The notes under the pieces: generated by a model
The model's input: the letters and a program-made list of their open reading frames with translations, nothing else
What the model was told of the DNA's origin: nothing
The model's database searches: none
Source: Paraburkholderia xenovorans LB400
GTDB lineage: Bacteria; Pseudomonadota; Gammaproteobacteria; Burkholderiales; Burkholderiaceae
Length of the DNA stretch: 64,000 bases
Assembly (NCBI RefSeq): GCF_000013645.1
Contig: NC_007952.1
Span: 2,976,001 to 3,040,000, forward strand
Direction of reading: 5' to 3'
Shown here: in pieces, positions 1 through 9,137 of the stretch
How positions within the stretch are numbered: the stretch's first letter is position 1
How the letters are laid out: every line of letters begins with the position of its first letter
Program-made: the position numbers and the translations under genes

Positions 1-2
1 TG

Positions 3-848
3 ACGCATTCGCTCCACTATGGCATGGCGGTATTCGAAGGCGTCAGGGCATACGAAACCGCCGCGGGTCCGGCGATTTTCCGGCTCGACGACCACACGAA
101 AAGACTCTTCAATTCCGCGAAGATCTTCGAAATGGCCATCCCCTTCAGCGTGGAGACGATTCGCGACGCGCAGCTGGAAGTGGTGCGCCGCAATCAGCTG
201 GCAGCATGCTATCTGCGTCCTCTCGTATGGCTCGGCAGCGAACAGATGGGCCTCGGTGCGCGCGGCAACACCGTTCACGTCGGCATCGCCGCGTGGCCCT
301 GGGGCAGCTATCTCGGCGAGGAAGGACTCGCGCGCGGCATTCGAGTCAAGACGTCGTCGCTATCGCGCCATCATGTGAATGTGTCGCTGGTCCGCGCCAA
401 GGCCAGCGGCTACTACATCAACTCGATTCTGGCCAATCGCGAAGTCACCCGTAACGGTTACGACGAGGCCTTGCTGCTCGATACGGAAGGCTATGTGTCC
501 GAAGGCGCCGGGGAGAACGTTTTCATCGTGCGCAACGGCGTGCTGTATACGCCGGACCTTGCGTCGTGCCTCGACGGCATCACGCGCGCGTCGGTGATTG
601 AAATCGCGCGGGATCAGGGCCTTCAGTTCGTCGAAAAGCGTATTACCCGCGACGAAATGTATTGCGCCGACGAAGCCTTTTTCACCGGCACGGCAGCCGA
701 GGTCACGCCCATTCGCGAACTCGACGATCGCGTGATCGGCAACGGCGAGCGTGGACCGATCACGGCGTCGCTGCAGGAAACGTTCTTCGCCGCGGTTGCC
801 GGCAAATCGGAACGCTACGCGCACTGGCTGACGCGTGTGGTGCGCTGA
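3..848 (+). CDS. ilvE: Branched-chain amino acid aminotransferase, 5' end missing
   Basis: This PLP-dependent transaminase interconverts Leu/Ile/Val and their 2-oxo acids. The reading frame is open from base 3, so the true start lies left of the window; at least 281 residues are visible. The first visible residues (THSLHYGMAVFEGVRAY) are the family's N-terminal signature. The PLP-lysine region RAKASGYYINS follows, then the cofactor-phosphate loop EGAGENVF and a C-terminal FFTGTAAEVTPI motif. An internal ATG at base 24 would cut into the conserved domain and is not the real start. No regulatory sequence is visible because the 5' end is absent. Confidence 0.93.
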   Translation, partial: THSLHYGMAVFEGVRAYETAAGPAIFRLDDHTKRLFNSAKIFEMAIPFSVETIRDAQLEVVRRNQLAACYLRPLVWLGSEQMGLGARGNTVHVGIAAWPWGSYLGEEGLARGIRVKTSSLSRHHVNVSLVRAKASGYYINSILANREVTRNGYDEALLLDTEGYVSEGAGENVFIVRNGVLYTPDLASCLDGITRASVIEIARDQGLQFVEKRITRDEMYCADEAFFTGTAAEVTPIRELDDRVIGNGERGPITASLQETFFAAVAGKSERYAHWLTRVVR

Positions 849-925
849 GCCCGAGATCTGCCGGAGCCGGGCGCTGCCGTGCCGCTTCCGGCTCACTTAC
901 GACACGATTACGACACGAGCCCGCC

Positions 926-1393
926 ATGCCCGCTTCCTCATTCCCAGAACGTCTTCCCGCCAACGCGATGCCCGTGCTGCGCGTCGTGCCTCAACCGTCG
1001 AGCGCCAACGTACATGGCGATGTGTTCGGCGGCTGGATCATGTCGCATGTCGATATTGCCGGATCGATTCCCGCCAGCCGGCGCGCGAACGGCCGCGTCG
1101 TCACCATCGCGGTCAATTCGTTCACGTTCAGGCAGCCTGTTTTTATCGGCGATCTCCTGAGCTTCTATGCGGATATCGTCCGCGAAGGACGCACGTCGAT
1201 CACCGTCAACGTGGAGGTCTTCGCTCAACGCATGGGCATGGCGGCCGACGTCGTCAAGGTGACGGAGGCCACCCTCACCTTCGTCGCGACCGACCCGACG
1301 CGAAAGCCTCGCCCTTTGCCGCCCAACGACGCCGTTTCCACGCTTTCTGCCGCGGGCCCCATGTCCATGCCCGAGACGAATTCCATCGGCTAA
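926..1393 (+). CDS. YciA-like acyl-CoA thioesterase (hotdog fold)
   Basis: A 155-residue single hotdog-domain protein that probably hydrolyses acyl-CoA thioesters in the cytoplasm. The motif NVHGDVFGGWIMSHVDIAG matches the helix-capping signature of YciA/acyl-CoA hydrolases, and the NSFTFRQPVFIGDLLSFYA segment is the typical following strand region. The ATG at 926 gives the usual family length; another in-frame ATG at 968 is also possible, and the frame is open further upstream without a family match. It follows ilvE by 77 bp and may be cotranscribed with it. The C-terminal 25 residues are low complexity. Confidence 0.85.
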   Translation: MPASSFPERLPANAMPVLRVVPQPSSANVHGDVFGGWIMSHVDIAGSIPASRRANGRVVTIAVNSFTFRQPVFIGDLLSFYADIVREGRTSITVNVEVFAQRMGMAADVVKVTEATLTFVATDPTRKPRPLPPNDAVSTLSAAGPMSMPETNSIG

Positions 1394-1804
1394 CCGCACC
1401 AGGTCCGCAAGGCACGGACCCGCGCTCGTCGAGCGCGTTGAATTGCCGCTCGCGACACCTTCCGTACAGCGCAAATATGACGGAATCAAGGCAGCAGGGT
1501 CCCCTATAAAAACTATCGTTCACCTGCACCTTGCGCGGGAAAAAAGCCGCCCGATCGTCTCTTGACACAGATCAACGGCGACGTTTAGGGCAACGCTACA
1601 GTCAACACTCACGATCTTGTTGCGGCGCACAATCATGGAGCATAAGAGCACGCTCCTGAAGGCGCCCGCAATATCGTCGTGTCGGGGAACGGCTGCTGTC
1701 ACAGGCAGTCCTCGTTTCGCCGCCATTCTTCCGCAATAGCTGTCCTGCTGTCGCCAGTTCGTTCGGCCATGCCGCCGCGCGCAGGGCAATCAAAAGGAAC
1801 TCAG
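1394..1804 (+). other. Intergenic promoter region of the PHA/acetate cluster
   Basis: These 411 bp between the thioesterase and phaC contain no credible gene. They hold an FNR/Anr-type palindrome at 1562-1575 and a plausible -10 element (TACAGT, 1597-1602) with class II geometry. A ribosome-binding site (AAAGGAA) lies just before the phaC start. Confidence 0.6.
1562..1575 (+). promoter_or_regulatory. FNR/Anr box upstream of the PHA cluster
   Basis: TTGACACAGATCAA matches the FNR/Anr consensus TTGAT-N4-ATCAA at 9 of 10 positions. Its centre (1568.5) lies 31 bp before the centre of TACAGT at 1597-1602. That is the spacing expected of a class II activated promoter with the box at about -41.5 and transcription starting near 1610. 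This suggests oxygen-limited induction of the five-gene cluster. Confidence 0.65.
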
Positions 1805-3607
1805 ATGGACACTCGCTCCAAGCCGGCTCTCGCAGAACCTCGCGCAGAACATCATGCAGTGCCGGACAGTTCTGCCGTCTCCGCTTCTGCCGCGCCGTTC
1901 CGGGAACTGGACCACGCCAAGGAAGCCATGACCGCGCGGTTGACGGCGGGTCTGTCGCCCGCCGCGCTCGGCGCAGCACTCTCCGACTGGTTTATCCATC
2001 TCGCGGCGGCGCCCGGCAAGCAACTGGAACTCGCGTCGCTGTGCGCGTTGAACGCGCGACGTATCGCCGACTATCTTGCCCATGTCTCCTCCGGCGTGTA
2101 CGCCCCCACGCTGGCGGAACCGTCGCCGAAAGACGACCGCTTTCGCGCCCAGGCATGGCAGACCGAACCATACCGGCTGTGGCAGCAGATATTCCTGCTC
2201 ACTGAGCAATGGTGGAATACGGCCACGCGCGAGGTGCCCGGCACCACTCATCATCATGAAGACGTCGTGTCGTTCGTCGCGCGCCAATTGCTCGATATGC
2301 TCGCGCCTACCAACTTTCTGCTCACCAACCCGGAGGTGTCGCAGCGCGCCATGTCGACAGCGGGCATGAGCCTGGTTCAGGGTGCACGCAACGCGCTTGA
2401 AGACGCGATGCGCGAGGCGAGCGGAACGCCGCCCGTAGGCCTCGAACAGTTCAAGGTAGGCGTCAATCTTGCCGCGACGCCGGGCAAGGTTGTCTTTCGC
2501 AATCACCTGATCGAGCTGATCCAATACAGCCCCACGACTGACGAGGTGGTTGCCGAGCCTGTGCTGATCGTTCCCGCGTGGATCATGAAGTACTACATCC
2601 TGGACCTGTCGCCGCATAACTCGCTGATCCGCTATCTGGTCGGGCAGGGACACACCGTGTTCTGCGTCTCGTGGCGCAACGTCGACGCCGACGACCGCGA
2701 CCTCAGCCTCGATGACTACCGGCAACTGGGCGTGATGGCCGCGCTCGACACCGTCTCGAAGATCGTCCCGGACCACAAGATCCACGCAACCGGCTATTGC
2801 CTCGGCGGCACGCTGCTGTCCATCGCGGCGGCAGCAATGGCAGGCTCGGGCGACAACCGGCTGGCATCGGTCACGCTGTTCGCGGCGCAAACGGATTTCA
2901 CCGAGCCTGGCGAGCTGGAGCTCTTCATCGACGACAGCGAGGTGTATTTCCTCGAAAGCATGATGTGGTCGCAGGGCTATCTGGGCGCGCATCAAATGGC
3001 CGGCGCGTTCCAGCTCCTGCAATCGAACGACCTCATCTGGTCGCGGATCGTGCACGACTACCTGCTGGGCGAGCGCGCGCCGATGATCGATCTGATGGCC
3101 TGGAACGCGGATGCCACCCGCATGCCGTACCGCATGCACTCCGAATATCTGCGTCAGCTGTTCCTCAACAACGACCTCGCGTCCAGCCGGTATCAGGTGA
3201 ACGGGCGGCCGGTTTCGATTCACAACATCCGGGTGCCGATGTTCGTGGTGGGCACCGAGCGCGATCACATCGCGCCGTGGCGTTCGGTCTACAAGATTCA
3301 TGATCTGTCCGACACGGAAATCACCTTCGTGCTGACGAGCGGCGGTCACAACGCGGGGATCGTCAGCGAGCCGGGCCATCCGCACCGGCAATTCAGAATC
3401 AGGGAAACCACCGCCGACGATCTGCGCGTGAGCCCCGATGAATGGACGGCCGCTGCCACGCAGCAGGAAGGCTCGTGGTGGCCCGTCTGGTCCGACTGGC
3501 TCAAAGCCAGGTCGAGCCCGGAGCTCGTCGCGCCACCGGCCATCGGCGCCGACCCGAGCGCCGACGAGCTTCCGGATGCCCCAGGCACCTACATTTTCCA
3601 GCACTAG
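1805..3607 (+). CDS. phaC: Class I poly(3-hydroxyalkanoate) synthase
   Basis: A 600-residue PHA synthase that polymerises (R)-3-hydroxyacyl-CoA on the surface of storage granules. An N-terminal PhaC domain of about 200 residues precedes an alpha/beta-hydrolase core. The lipase-like box GYCLGG carries the nucleophile Cys332; Asp487 (in GTERDHIAPW) and His515 (in SGGHNAGI) complete the triad, and the geometry matches class I enzymes. The ATG at 1805 was chosen because AAAGGAA precedes it; upstream in-frame sequence has no family similarity. It is the first gene of a tight cluster with MaoC-Pta, AckA, FabI-like and PhaB-like genes and lies downstream of an FNR-type box. The context suggests a secondary, low-oxygen PhaC rather than the housekeeping phaCAB copy. 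Confidence 0.95.
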   Translation: MDTRSKPALAEPRAEHHAVPDSSAVSASAAPFRELDHAKEAMTARLTAGLSPAALGAALSDWFIHLAAAPGKQLELASLCALNARRIADYLAHVSSGVYAPTLAEPSPKDDRFRAQAWQTEPYRLWQQIFLLTEQWWNTATREVPGTTHHHEDVVSFVARQLLDMLAPTNFLLTNPEVSQRAMSTAGMSLVQGARNALEDAMREASGTPPVGLEQFKVGVNLAATPGKVVFRNHLIELIQYSPTTDEVVAEPVLIVPAWIMKYYILDLSPHNSLIRYLVGQGHTVFCVSWRNVDADDRDLSLDDYRQLGVMAALDTVSKIVPDHKIHATGYCLGGTLLSIAAAAMAGSGDNRLASVTLFAAQTDFTEPGELELFIDDSEVYFLESMMWSQGYLGAHQMAGAFQLLQSNDLIWSRIVHDYLLGERAPMIDLMAWNADATRMPYRMHSEYLRQLFLNNDLASSRYQVNGRPVSIHNIRVPMFVVGTERDHIAPWRSVYKIHDLSDTEITFVLTSGGHNAGIVSEPGHPHRQFRIRETTADDLRVSPDEWTAAATQQEGSWWPVWSDWLKARSSPELVAPPAIGADPSADELPDAPGTYIFQH

Positions 3608-3615
3608 GGGGAATC

Positions 3616-5019
3616 GTGAACGATCTGCTATTGCACAACCGGACCTTCGACGAACTGGCGATTGGCGAATCCGCGTCGCTCGTGAGGACAGCGGGGCAAC
3701 TCGACATCGATCTGTTCGCCGCTGTCTCGGGCGATGTCAATCCCGCACACACGGATGCGAGCTTCGCTTCGACCGACATGTTCGGCCATATCGTCGTTCA
3801 TGGCATGTGGACCGGCGCCCTGATCTCCGCGCTGCTCGGCACCCGGCTGCCGGGCCCCGGCACGATCTATCTGGATCAGGACCTGCAGTTCCGCCGTCCG
3901 GTGACGCCGGGCGACACGATCACCGCCACGGTAACCGTGAAGGAAAAGCGCCCCGACAAACGGATTGTCCTGCTCGACACGCGCTGCACGAACCAGAAGG
4001 GCGACATTGTCCTGCTCGGCACGGCCACGGTGATCGCACCGTCCGCGCCGATTGTCTGGCATCCCACGCTTCAGCCTGAAGTGACCGTGCGCCGGCACGA
4101 TCGTTACGAGGCGTTCATCCGCGAAGCGCGCAACCATACCGCACTGCGCACGGCTGTCGTGCATCCCTGTTCACCGGATGTGATTCAGGCGGTCTTCGAG
4201 GCGCGTGACGAAGGCCTGCTCGATCCGGTACTCATCGGGCCTGAAGCAAAAATCCGCGCCGCCGCCGAAGCCGCTCAGGTGAGCCTCGCGGGCATCACAA
4301 TCGAGGCGGTCGCGCACAGCCACGCAGCCGCCGCGCGCGCCGTCGAACTCGGCTCGGCCGGCAAGGTCGCCGCGTTGATGAAGGGCTCGCTGCACACCGA
4401 CGAAATGCTCTCCGCGGTCGTCGCTTCCGGATCGGGCCTGCGAACCGGCCGGCGCATCAGCCATGTCTATGCGATGGATGTGCCCGCATACTCCAAACCG
4501 CTGATCGTCACCGATGCGGCGGTCAATATTTCGCCGACCCTCGCGCAGAAGCGCGACATCTGCCAGAACGCGATCGACCTGCTGCATGTTCTGGGCGTCG
4601 AGCAGCCGCGAGTCGCCGTGCTCGCCGCCGTTGAAACCGTCAATCCGGCCATGCCGACCACACTCGACGCGGCCGCGCTCACCGTGATGGCCGCACGCGG
4701 CCAGATAAGCGGCGCTCTCGTCGACGGCCCGCTCGCCTTTGACAATGCAATCAGCCTCGCCGCGGCCACGACCAAGGGTGTCCACTCGCCGGTGGCCGGC
4801 CAGGCGGACATCCTGCTGGTTCCGGATCTGGAAGCCGGCAACATGCTGGCGAAGCAACTGGTGTATTTTGCCGGCGCCGACGCCGCGGGTCTCATTGTCG
4901 GCGCGCGGCTGCCGGTCATCCTGACGAGCCGCGCCGATAGCCTGCGGGTACGCCTCGCATCGGTCGCGCTTGCGAGGCTCGTCGCCGAAAGCAGCATGGG
5001 CGATCTGCTTCAATCATGA
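3616..5019 (+). CDS. Bifunctional MaoC-like hydratase / phosphate acetyltransferase
   Basis: A 467-residue fusion. Residues about 10-140 form a MaoC-type hotdog hydratase domain, with DVNPAHTD and the FGHIVVHGMW motif (catalytic Asp and His region of R-specific enoyl-CoA hydratases). Residues about 155-465 form a phosphate acetyl/butyryltransferase domain. The GTG at 3616 follows AGGGGGA and lies 8 bp after the phaC stop. Expected activities are reversible hydration of crotonyl-type CoA esters and exchange of acyl-CoA with acyl phosphate. The next gene is acetate kinase (4-bp overlap), so the pair could convert acyl-CoA to acid with ATP formation. The order with phaC and phaB fits overflow or fermentative carbon disposal under low oxygen. 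Confidence 0.9.
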   Translation: MNDLLLHNRTFDELAIGESASLVRTAGQLDIDLFAAVSGDVNPAHTDASFASTDMFGHIVVHGMWTGALISALLGTRLPGPGTIYLDQDLQFRRPVTPGDTITATVTVKEKRPDKRIVLLDTRCTNQKGDIVLLGTATVIAPSAPIVWHPTLQPEVTVRRHDRYEAFIREARNHTALRTAVVHPCSPDVIQAVFEARDEGLLDPVLIGPEAKIRAAAEAAQVSLAGITIEAVAHSHAAAARAVELGSAGKVAALMKGSLHTDEMLSAVVASGSGLRTGRRISHVYAMDVPAYSKPLIVTDAAVNISPTLAQKRDICQNAIDLLHVLGVEQPRVAVLAAVETVNPAMPTTLDAAALTVMAARGQISGALVDGPLAFDNAISLAAATTKGVHSPVAGQADILLVPDLEAGNMLAKQLVYFAGADAAGLIVGARLPVILTSRADSLRVRLASVALARLVAESSMGDLLQS

Positions 5020-6209
5020 ACGCCCCGCTTCTCCTCACCTTCAACCCCGGCTCTTCGACGGTCAAGATCGGGTTGTTCCGCGTTGTTGCCGGTGAAGCCA
5101 CGAGAATCGGCCAGGGCATGATCGATTTCCGGCATAAGCCCTTGCAGTTGCACCTCGTGAACGGCGGCGAGACGTTAGACATCGCACTGCAGTCTGCCGT
5201 CACCGAAGATCTGCACGACGTGCTCGACGAAACGCTAGGCTGGTTCGCCACGCATTTTTCGCTCGACGATCTCGTGTCGGTCGGTCATCGCGTCGTGCAT
5301 GGCGGCGATCGCTTCGCCGGCCCCGTCGCCATCACCGACGAAACGCTTGCGGCGATTACCGAACTGGTCCCGCTTGCGCCGCTGCATCAGCCCCAGAGCG
5401 TGCGGCTGATTCGTGCGATCCGGCATCTTCGGCCTCATCTGTTGCAGGCCGCGTCGTTCGACACGGCATTTCACCGCACGCAAGCCGCTCTCGTGCAGCG
5501 CTTCGCGATTCCACGCGGGCTCTTCGACAAGGGCATCAAGCGTTACGGCTTTCATGGGCTGTCCTATCAGTTCATTCACGGCCAGCTCGAACTGCAGTTT
5601 CCGCAACTCGCAAGCGGCAAGGTCATCGCAGCCCACCTAGGTAGCGGCGCAAGCCTGTGTGCATTCGAGGACGGCGCGAGTCGCGACTCGAGCATGGGCT
5701 TCTCGACGCTCGACGGCATTCCAATGGCCACGCGATGCGGCGCGCTCGACGCGGGCGTCGTGCTGCATCTGCTCGAACAGCAAGGTCTGAGCGTCAAGGA
5801 AGTGGAGCACATGCTGTATGAGCAGTCCGGTCTGCTCGGTGTCTCCGGCATCAGCGCGGACAGCCGGGAACTGGAAGCGAGCCACCGGCCGGAGGCCCGC
5901 GAAGCGCTGGAACTCTTCGCCTTTCGTATTGCAGGCGAGGCCGCGCGGCTCGCCGCCACGCTGGGCGGCCTGGATAGCCTCGTCTTCACGGCCGGAATCG
6001 GCGAGCATCAACCCGCCGTGCGCCTTGCCGTATGCGAGCGCCTCGCGTGGCTGGGCATCGAACTCGATCGCGACGCGAACGACAGCAATGCGTGCGTGAT
6101 CAGCAGCGCCCGCAGCCAGATAACGGTGCTCGTGCTGCCCACCGACGAAGAGCAGATCATCGCCAACGAGGCGATTGCCGTATTGCACAACGAGGCATTG
6201 AAATCATGA
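5016..6209 (+). CDS. ackA: Acetate kinase
   Basis: A 397-residue ASKHA-fold kinase for acetyl phosphate + ADP = acetate + ATP. It begins with a variant of the phosphate-1 signature (FNPGSSTVKIGLF). It contains the second family signature (GYRVVHGG-like, here VGHRVVHGGDRF), the KRYGFHGLSYQF motif and the LGSGAS phosphate loop, followed by FTAGIGEH. Its start overlaps the maoC-pta stop as ATGA and its stop overlaps the next start the same way, which implies translational coupling. With the Pta domain encoded upstream it forms a complete acetate (or propionate/butyrate) kinase branch yielding ATP by substrate-level phosphorylation. Confidence 0.94.
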   Translation: MNAPLLLTFNPGSSTVKIGLFRVVAGEATRIGQGMIDFRHKPLQLHLVNGGETLDIALQSAVTEDLHDVLDETLGWFATHFSLDDLVSVGHRVVHGGDRFAGPVAITDETLAAITELVPLAPLHQPQSVRLIRAIRHLRPHLLQAASFDTAFHRTQAALVQRFAIPRGLFDKGIKRYGFHGLSYQFIHGQLELQFPQLASGKVIAAHLGSGASLCAFEDGASRDSSMGFSTLDGIPMATRCGALDAGVVLHLLEQQGLSVKEVEHMLYEQSGLLGVSGISADSRELEASHRPEAREALELFAFRIAGEAARLAATLGGLDSLVFTAGIGEHQPAVRLAVCERLAWLGIELDRDANDSNACVISSARSQITVLVLPTDEEQIIANEAIAVLHNEALKS

Positions 6210-6979
6210 ACTCCATCATCGATCTGACAGGCAAGCGCGGGCTGGTGGTTGGCATTGCGAACGAGCACAGCATCGCCACCGGTTGCGCGACGCTGTTTCG
6301 CGCCGCCGGCGCGGAGCTGGCTGTCACCTACCTGAACGACAAGGCCGAACCATTCGTCCGTCCGGTTGCGCAGACGCTTCAGTCACCTCTTGTCATGCCC
6401 TGCGATGTGCGCGTTCCGGGCCAACTGGAAGCGGTCTTCGAGCGGATCACGAAAGAGTGGGGGCGGCTCGACTTCGTACTTCATTCGATCGCCTTCGCAC
6501 CCGCCGACGACCTGCATGCGAGCCTGGTGGACTGCTCGGCCGAGGGTTTCGCACTCGCGATGGACGTGTCGTGCCATTCGTTCATCCGCATGACAAGGCT
6601 TGCGCTGCCGTTGATGCCCGACGGCGGCAGCCTGATGACCGTGAGCTTTCTGGGCGCCGAGCGTGCGGTCGATCACTACAACGTGATGGGCCCCGTCAAG
6701 GCCGCGCTCGAATCGAGCGTGCGCTATCTCGCCGTCGATCTGGCGGCACGCCGCGTCCATGTCCATGCCATTTCGGCGGGCGCAGTCAAAACACGCGCCG
6801 CCTCCGGCATCGACCATTTCGACGCGCTGCTCGACGACGTCCGCTCGCATACGCCGGCGAAGCATCTTGTCACGATCGAGGAAATCGGCCGAGTTGCAAC
6901 CGTGCTCGCGAGCGAGGCCGGCATGACACTGACGGGATCCACCATCTATGCGGACGCGGGCTTCCATATCACGGCATGA
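6206..6979 (+). CDS. fabI: FabI-type enoyl-ACP reductase paralogue
   Basis: A 257-residue short-chain dehydrogenase of the FabI type, expected to reduce trans-2-enoyl thioesters with NAD(P)H. The N-terminus has the FabI nucleotide motif (GIANEHSIA). The catalytic Y-X6-K is Tyr158-Lys165 in HYNVMGPVK. The second active-site tyrosine of E. coli FabI (Tyr146, in SYLGAE) is Phe148 here (SFLGAE), a departure worth noting. The start overlaps ackA by 4 bp. Location in a PHA/acetate cluster, not a fatty-acid synthesis cluster, suggests a role in enoyl-thioester reduction as an electron sink. That role is inferred. Confidence 0.88.
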   Translation: MNSIIDLTGKRGLVVGIANEHSIATGCATLFRAAGAELAVTYLNDKAEPFVRPVAQTLQSPLVMPCDVRVPGQLEAVFERITKEWGRLDFVLHSIAFAPADDLHASLVDCSAEGFALAMDVSCHSFIRMTRLALPLMPDGGSLMTVSFLGAERAVDHYNVMGPVKAALESSVRYLAVDLAARRVHVHAISAGAVKTRAASGIDHFDALLDDVRSHTPAKHLVTIEEIGRVATVLASEAGMTLTGSTIYADAGFHITA

Positions 6980-7076
6980 GCCGATCGGAGCCGTGTGCGG
7001 TGATTGTCCAGATCATGGGATTTCATCTGGCACTCGATAGATACAAGCTTTTTAAGCTTTCCAAAAGGAGCATGCG

Positions 7077-7799
7077 ATGACAAGAACAGCATTGATTACT
7101 GGCGGAGTAAGCGGAATCGGGGCGGCAACGGCGAAACAGTTGCAAAGCGGCGGCTATTCGGTGATTGCCAACTATTTCGGCAACGATGCCGAAGCAGATG
7201 CATTCCACAAGGAAACCGGCATTCCCATCTTCGGCTGGAACGTGGCCGACTTCGATGCCACTCAGCAAGCGGTTGCGAAGATCGTCGCGCAATCGGGGCC
7301 GATCGATATTCTGGTGAACAACGCCGGCATCACCCGCGACAGCACGCTGCACAAGATGACGCTGGAGCAATGGCGCAGTGTCATCGACGTGGATCTGGGC
7401 GGCTGCTTCAATACGTGCCGGGCTGTCATAGAAAGCATGCGTGAGCGCCGCTTTGGACGGATCGTGAATATCAGTTCGGTGAATGCGCTTTCCGGGCAAT
7501 TTGGCCAGACGAACTATTCAGCCGCAAAGGCGGGCCTCATAGGTTTCACCAAGGCGCTCGCGCTCGAAGGCGCGTCCCGAGGCATTACGGCCAACGTGAT
7601 CGCCCCGGGTTATACGGATACGGGCATGGTGCACGGTGTGCCGGATGAGATTCTGAAAACGATCGTCAGCGGTGTACCGGCGGGAAGACTGGCAACTCCA
7701 GATGAAATTGCACGCGGCGTCGTCTTCCTCGTTGCCGATGAAGCGGCGTTCATCAACGGAGCCACGCTGTCGATCAACGGCGGCAAATATATGGCGTGA
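7077..7799 (+). CDS. phaB: Acetoacetyl-CoA reductase (PhaB-like)
   Basis: A 240-residue classical short-chain dehydrogenase. The Rossmann motif GGVSGIG is at 9-15, NNAG at 81-84, and the catalytic Tyr147/Lys151 lie in NYSAAK. The C-terminal QxNGG-like end (LSINGGKYMA) is typical of acetoacetyl-CoA reductases. It should reduce acetoacetyl-CoA to (R)-3-hydroxybutyryl-CoA for the PHA synthase five genes upstream. A strong AAAAGGAG precedes the ATG. The 97-bp gap after fabI leaves room for a separate promoter. FabG (3-oxoacyl-ACP reductase) is the close alternative, and context favours PhaB. Confidence 0.88.
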   Translation: MTRTALITGGVSGIGAATAKQLQSGGYSVIANYFGNDAEADAFHKETGIPIFGWNVADFDATQQAVAKIVAQSGPIDILVNNAGITRDSTLHKMTLEQWRSVIDVDLGGCFNTCRAVIESMRERRFGRIVNISSVNALSGQFGQTNYSAAKAGLIGFTKALALEGASRGITANVIAPGYTDTGMVHGVPDEILKTIVSGVPAGRLATPDEIARGVVFLVADEAAFINGATLSINGGKYMA

Positions 7800-7921
7800 G
7801 CCTGGCCTGAGTCGCGCAACACCAGGCTCCGGCAAACGTATTGCCATTGAGTACCGCTATTGCGGGCGAATCGACGGAATTTCTTCTCCGCGATGCGCCC
7901 GTTTTCGCAACAGGCGTATGG

Positions 7922-8572
7922 CTATCCGATGGTCAGATCATCGTTGACCGCGTGCACGCCGGGCGCCCCCCAGGCGGCTCCGCGCACGATCGACCGCTCG
8001 GCATAGGAGCCGACTTTTCCGGTCAACGTGACCGTGCCGTCACGCACGCTGACGCCGATGTGATCCGCTTCGCGCTCGACATGACGCACGAGGGCTTTGC
8101 GGATGCTGTCGCCGATATCGTCCCCCGCCGGGCGCTCATGCACTTCGATGAGATTCGACAGCCCCGTCACGCCACGCATGGGGTTGATCATGCGCGCCGC
8201 GAGATGACGCTGATAGGCGCGGTCGAGCCTGCCTCGCAACGTCACCCAGCCATTGTCGACTTCCACCTGAACGTTGACGTCCGACACTCCAACGGTCCAC
8301 TTCAGAATCGACCGGACAGCGTTCGCAATGTCCTCGTCCGTTCTGACGTCGCTGTGCGGCAGACGGATATCCATTCTCAGGACTACCGCCTTCACGCCCG
8401 CCACCCGCTTCGCCGCCTTCTCGGCAGCCAGCTTTTCCGCATAACTGGCGGGATGGCCGGACAGCGTGACCACGCCGTCGTTCACGTCGACACCGATGTC
8501 CGTCAAGGACACCGCCGGGTCCCACGCCAATTCGTCCGCAACTTCCTCCTGCAACTGCGTGTCCGTTTTCAT
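7922..8572 (-). CDS. Triple BON-domain protein
   Basis: A 216-residue protein built of three BON repeats (about 4-70, 77-145 and 150-215), each with the DGxVTLxG strand motif (DGVVTLSG, NGWVTLRG, DGTVTLTG). BON domains are thought to bind membrane phospholipids. No signal peptide is visible, so it is probably cytoplasmic or peripheral, unlike OsmY. It is convergent with phaB and downstream of an AhpD-like gene on the same strand. BON proteins are common members of low-oxygen or stress regulons in Burkholderia, which fits the neighbouring FNR boxes. The molecular role is unknown. Confidence 0.88.
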   Translation of the reverse strand: MKTDTQLQEEVADELAWDPAVSLTDIGVDVNDGVVTLSGHPASYAEKLAAEKAAKRVAGVKAVVLRMDIRLPHSDVRTDEDIANAVRSILKWTVGVSDVNVQVEVDNGWVTLRGRLDRAYQRHLAARMINPMRGVTGLSNLIEVHERPAGDDIGDSIRKALVRHVEREADHIGVSVRDGTVTLTGKVGSYAERSIVRGAAWGAPGVHAVNDDLTIG

Positions 8573-8629
8573 TGCGCTCTCCTTTCATTGCTCATGGTCA
8601 TCCGCGTGAACGACGACTGGCTTTCACCG

Positions 8630-9034
8630 TCAGGCAGCACCGCGACCAACACCCGCCGACAGAAATCCGGAAGCCGATGGCAAACCGCCGTCACGGCCTT
8701 CGAACTGCTCGATCGCGTCGAATACGTGGCACGCGTACACCACGGCGGGCCCTCCGCCCATCATGACGGCGACGCTTACGGTTTCGAGAATTTCCTGCCG
8801 CGACGCACCCGCCCGCATCGCATCGTGTACGTGCCAGGCGAGGCAGTCGTCACAACGCAGCGCGATGGCGATCGCGAGCGCGATCAGCTCCTTGTGCTTG
8901 CCCGACAGTTCGCCGCCTGCAACGGCTTCCTTGTGCAGATGCTCGAAGCCGCTCATCGGACCGGCAATCTCGCGCCGCATCTTGCCGAGTACCGTTTGCA
9001 ATTCATGATGCCGTTCGGGATAGTTCGTTTCCAT
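8630..9034 (-). CDS. AhpD-like carboxymuconolactone-decarboxylase family protein
   Basis: A 134-residue CMD/AhpD-fold protein. The motif RCDDCLAWHVHDA carries the CxxC-x3-H arrangement used by AhpD-type alkylhydroperoxidases, so a redox or peroxide-reducing role is more likely than decarboxylation. The start at 9034 (METNYPERH) is chosen because upstream in-frame residues are not family-like. The BON gene follows 57 bp downstream on the same strand, and the two are probably cotranscribed. No partner peroxiredoxin is encoded next to it. Confidence 0.86.
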   Translation of the reverse strand: METNYPERHHELQTVLGKMRREIAGPMSGFEHLHKEAVAGGELSGKHKELIALAIAIALRCDDCLAWHVHDAMRAGASRQEILETVSVAVMMGGGPAVVYACHVFDAIEQFEGRDGGLPSASGFLSAGVGRGAA

Positions 9035-9137
9035 GATTCGCCGCCTTGAATGGGTGGGATGGCACGCTTGTCGCGCCTCGTCCATGTGAATACGCTTTCT
9101 GCGTGACAGGAGATCCTGTCGCTCGCATTACATTGCT

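Noticed and set aside
7841..9049. A 402-codon plus-strand frame opposite the BON and AhpD-like genes
   Set aside because: The minus strand encodes three clear BON repeats and an AhpD motif; the plus frame has shadow composition.
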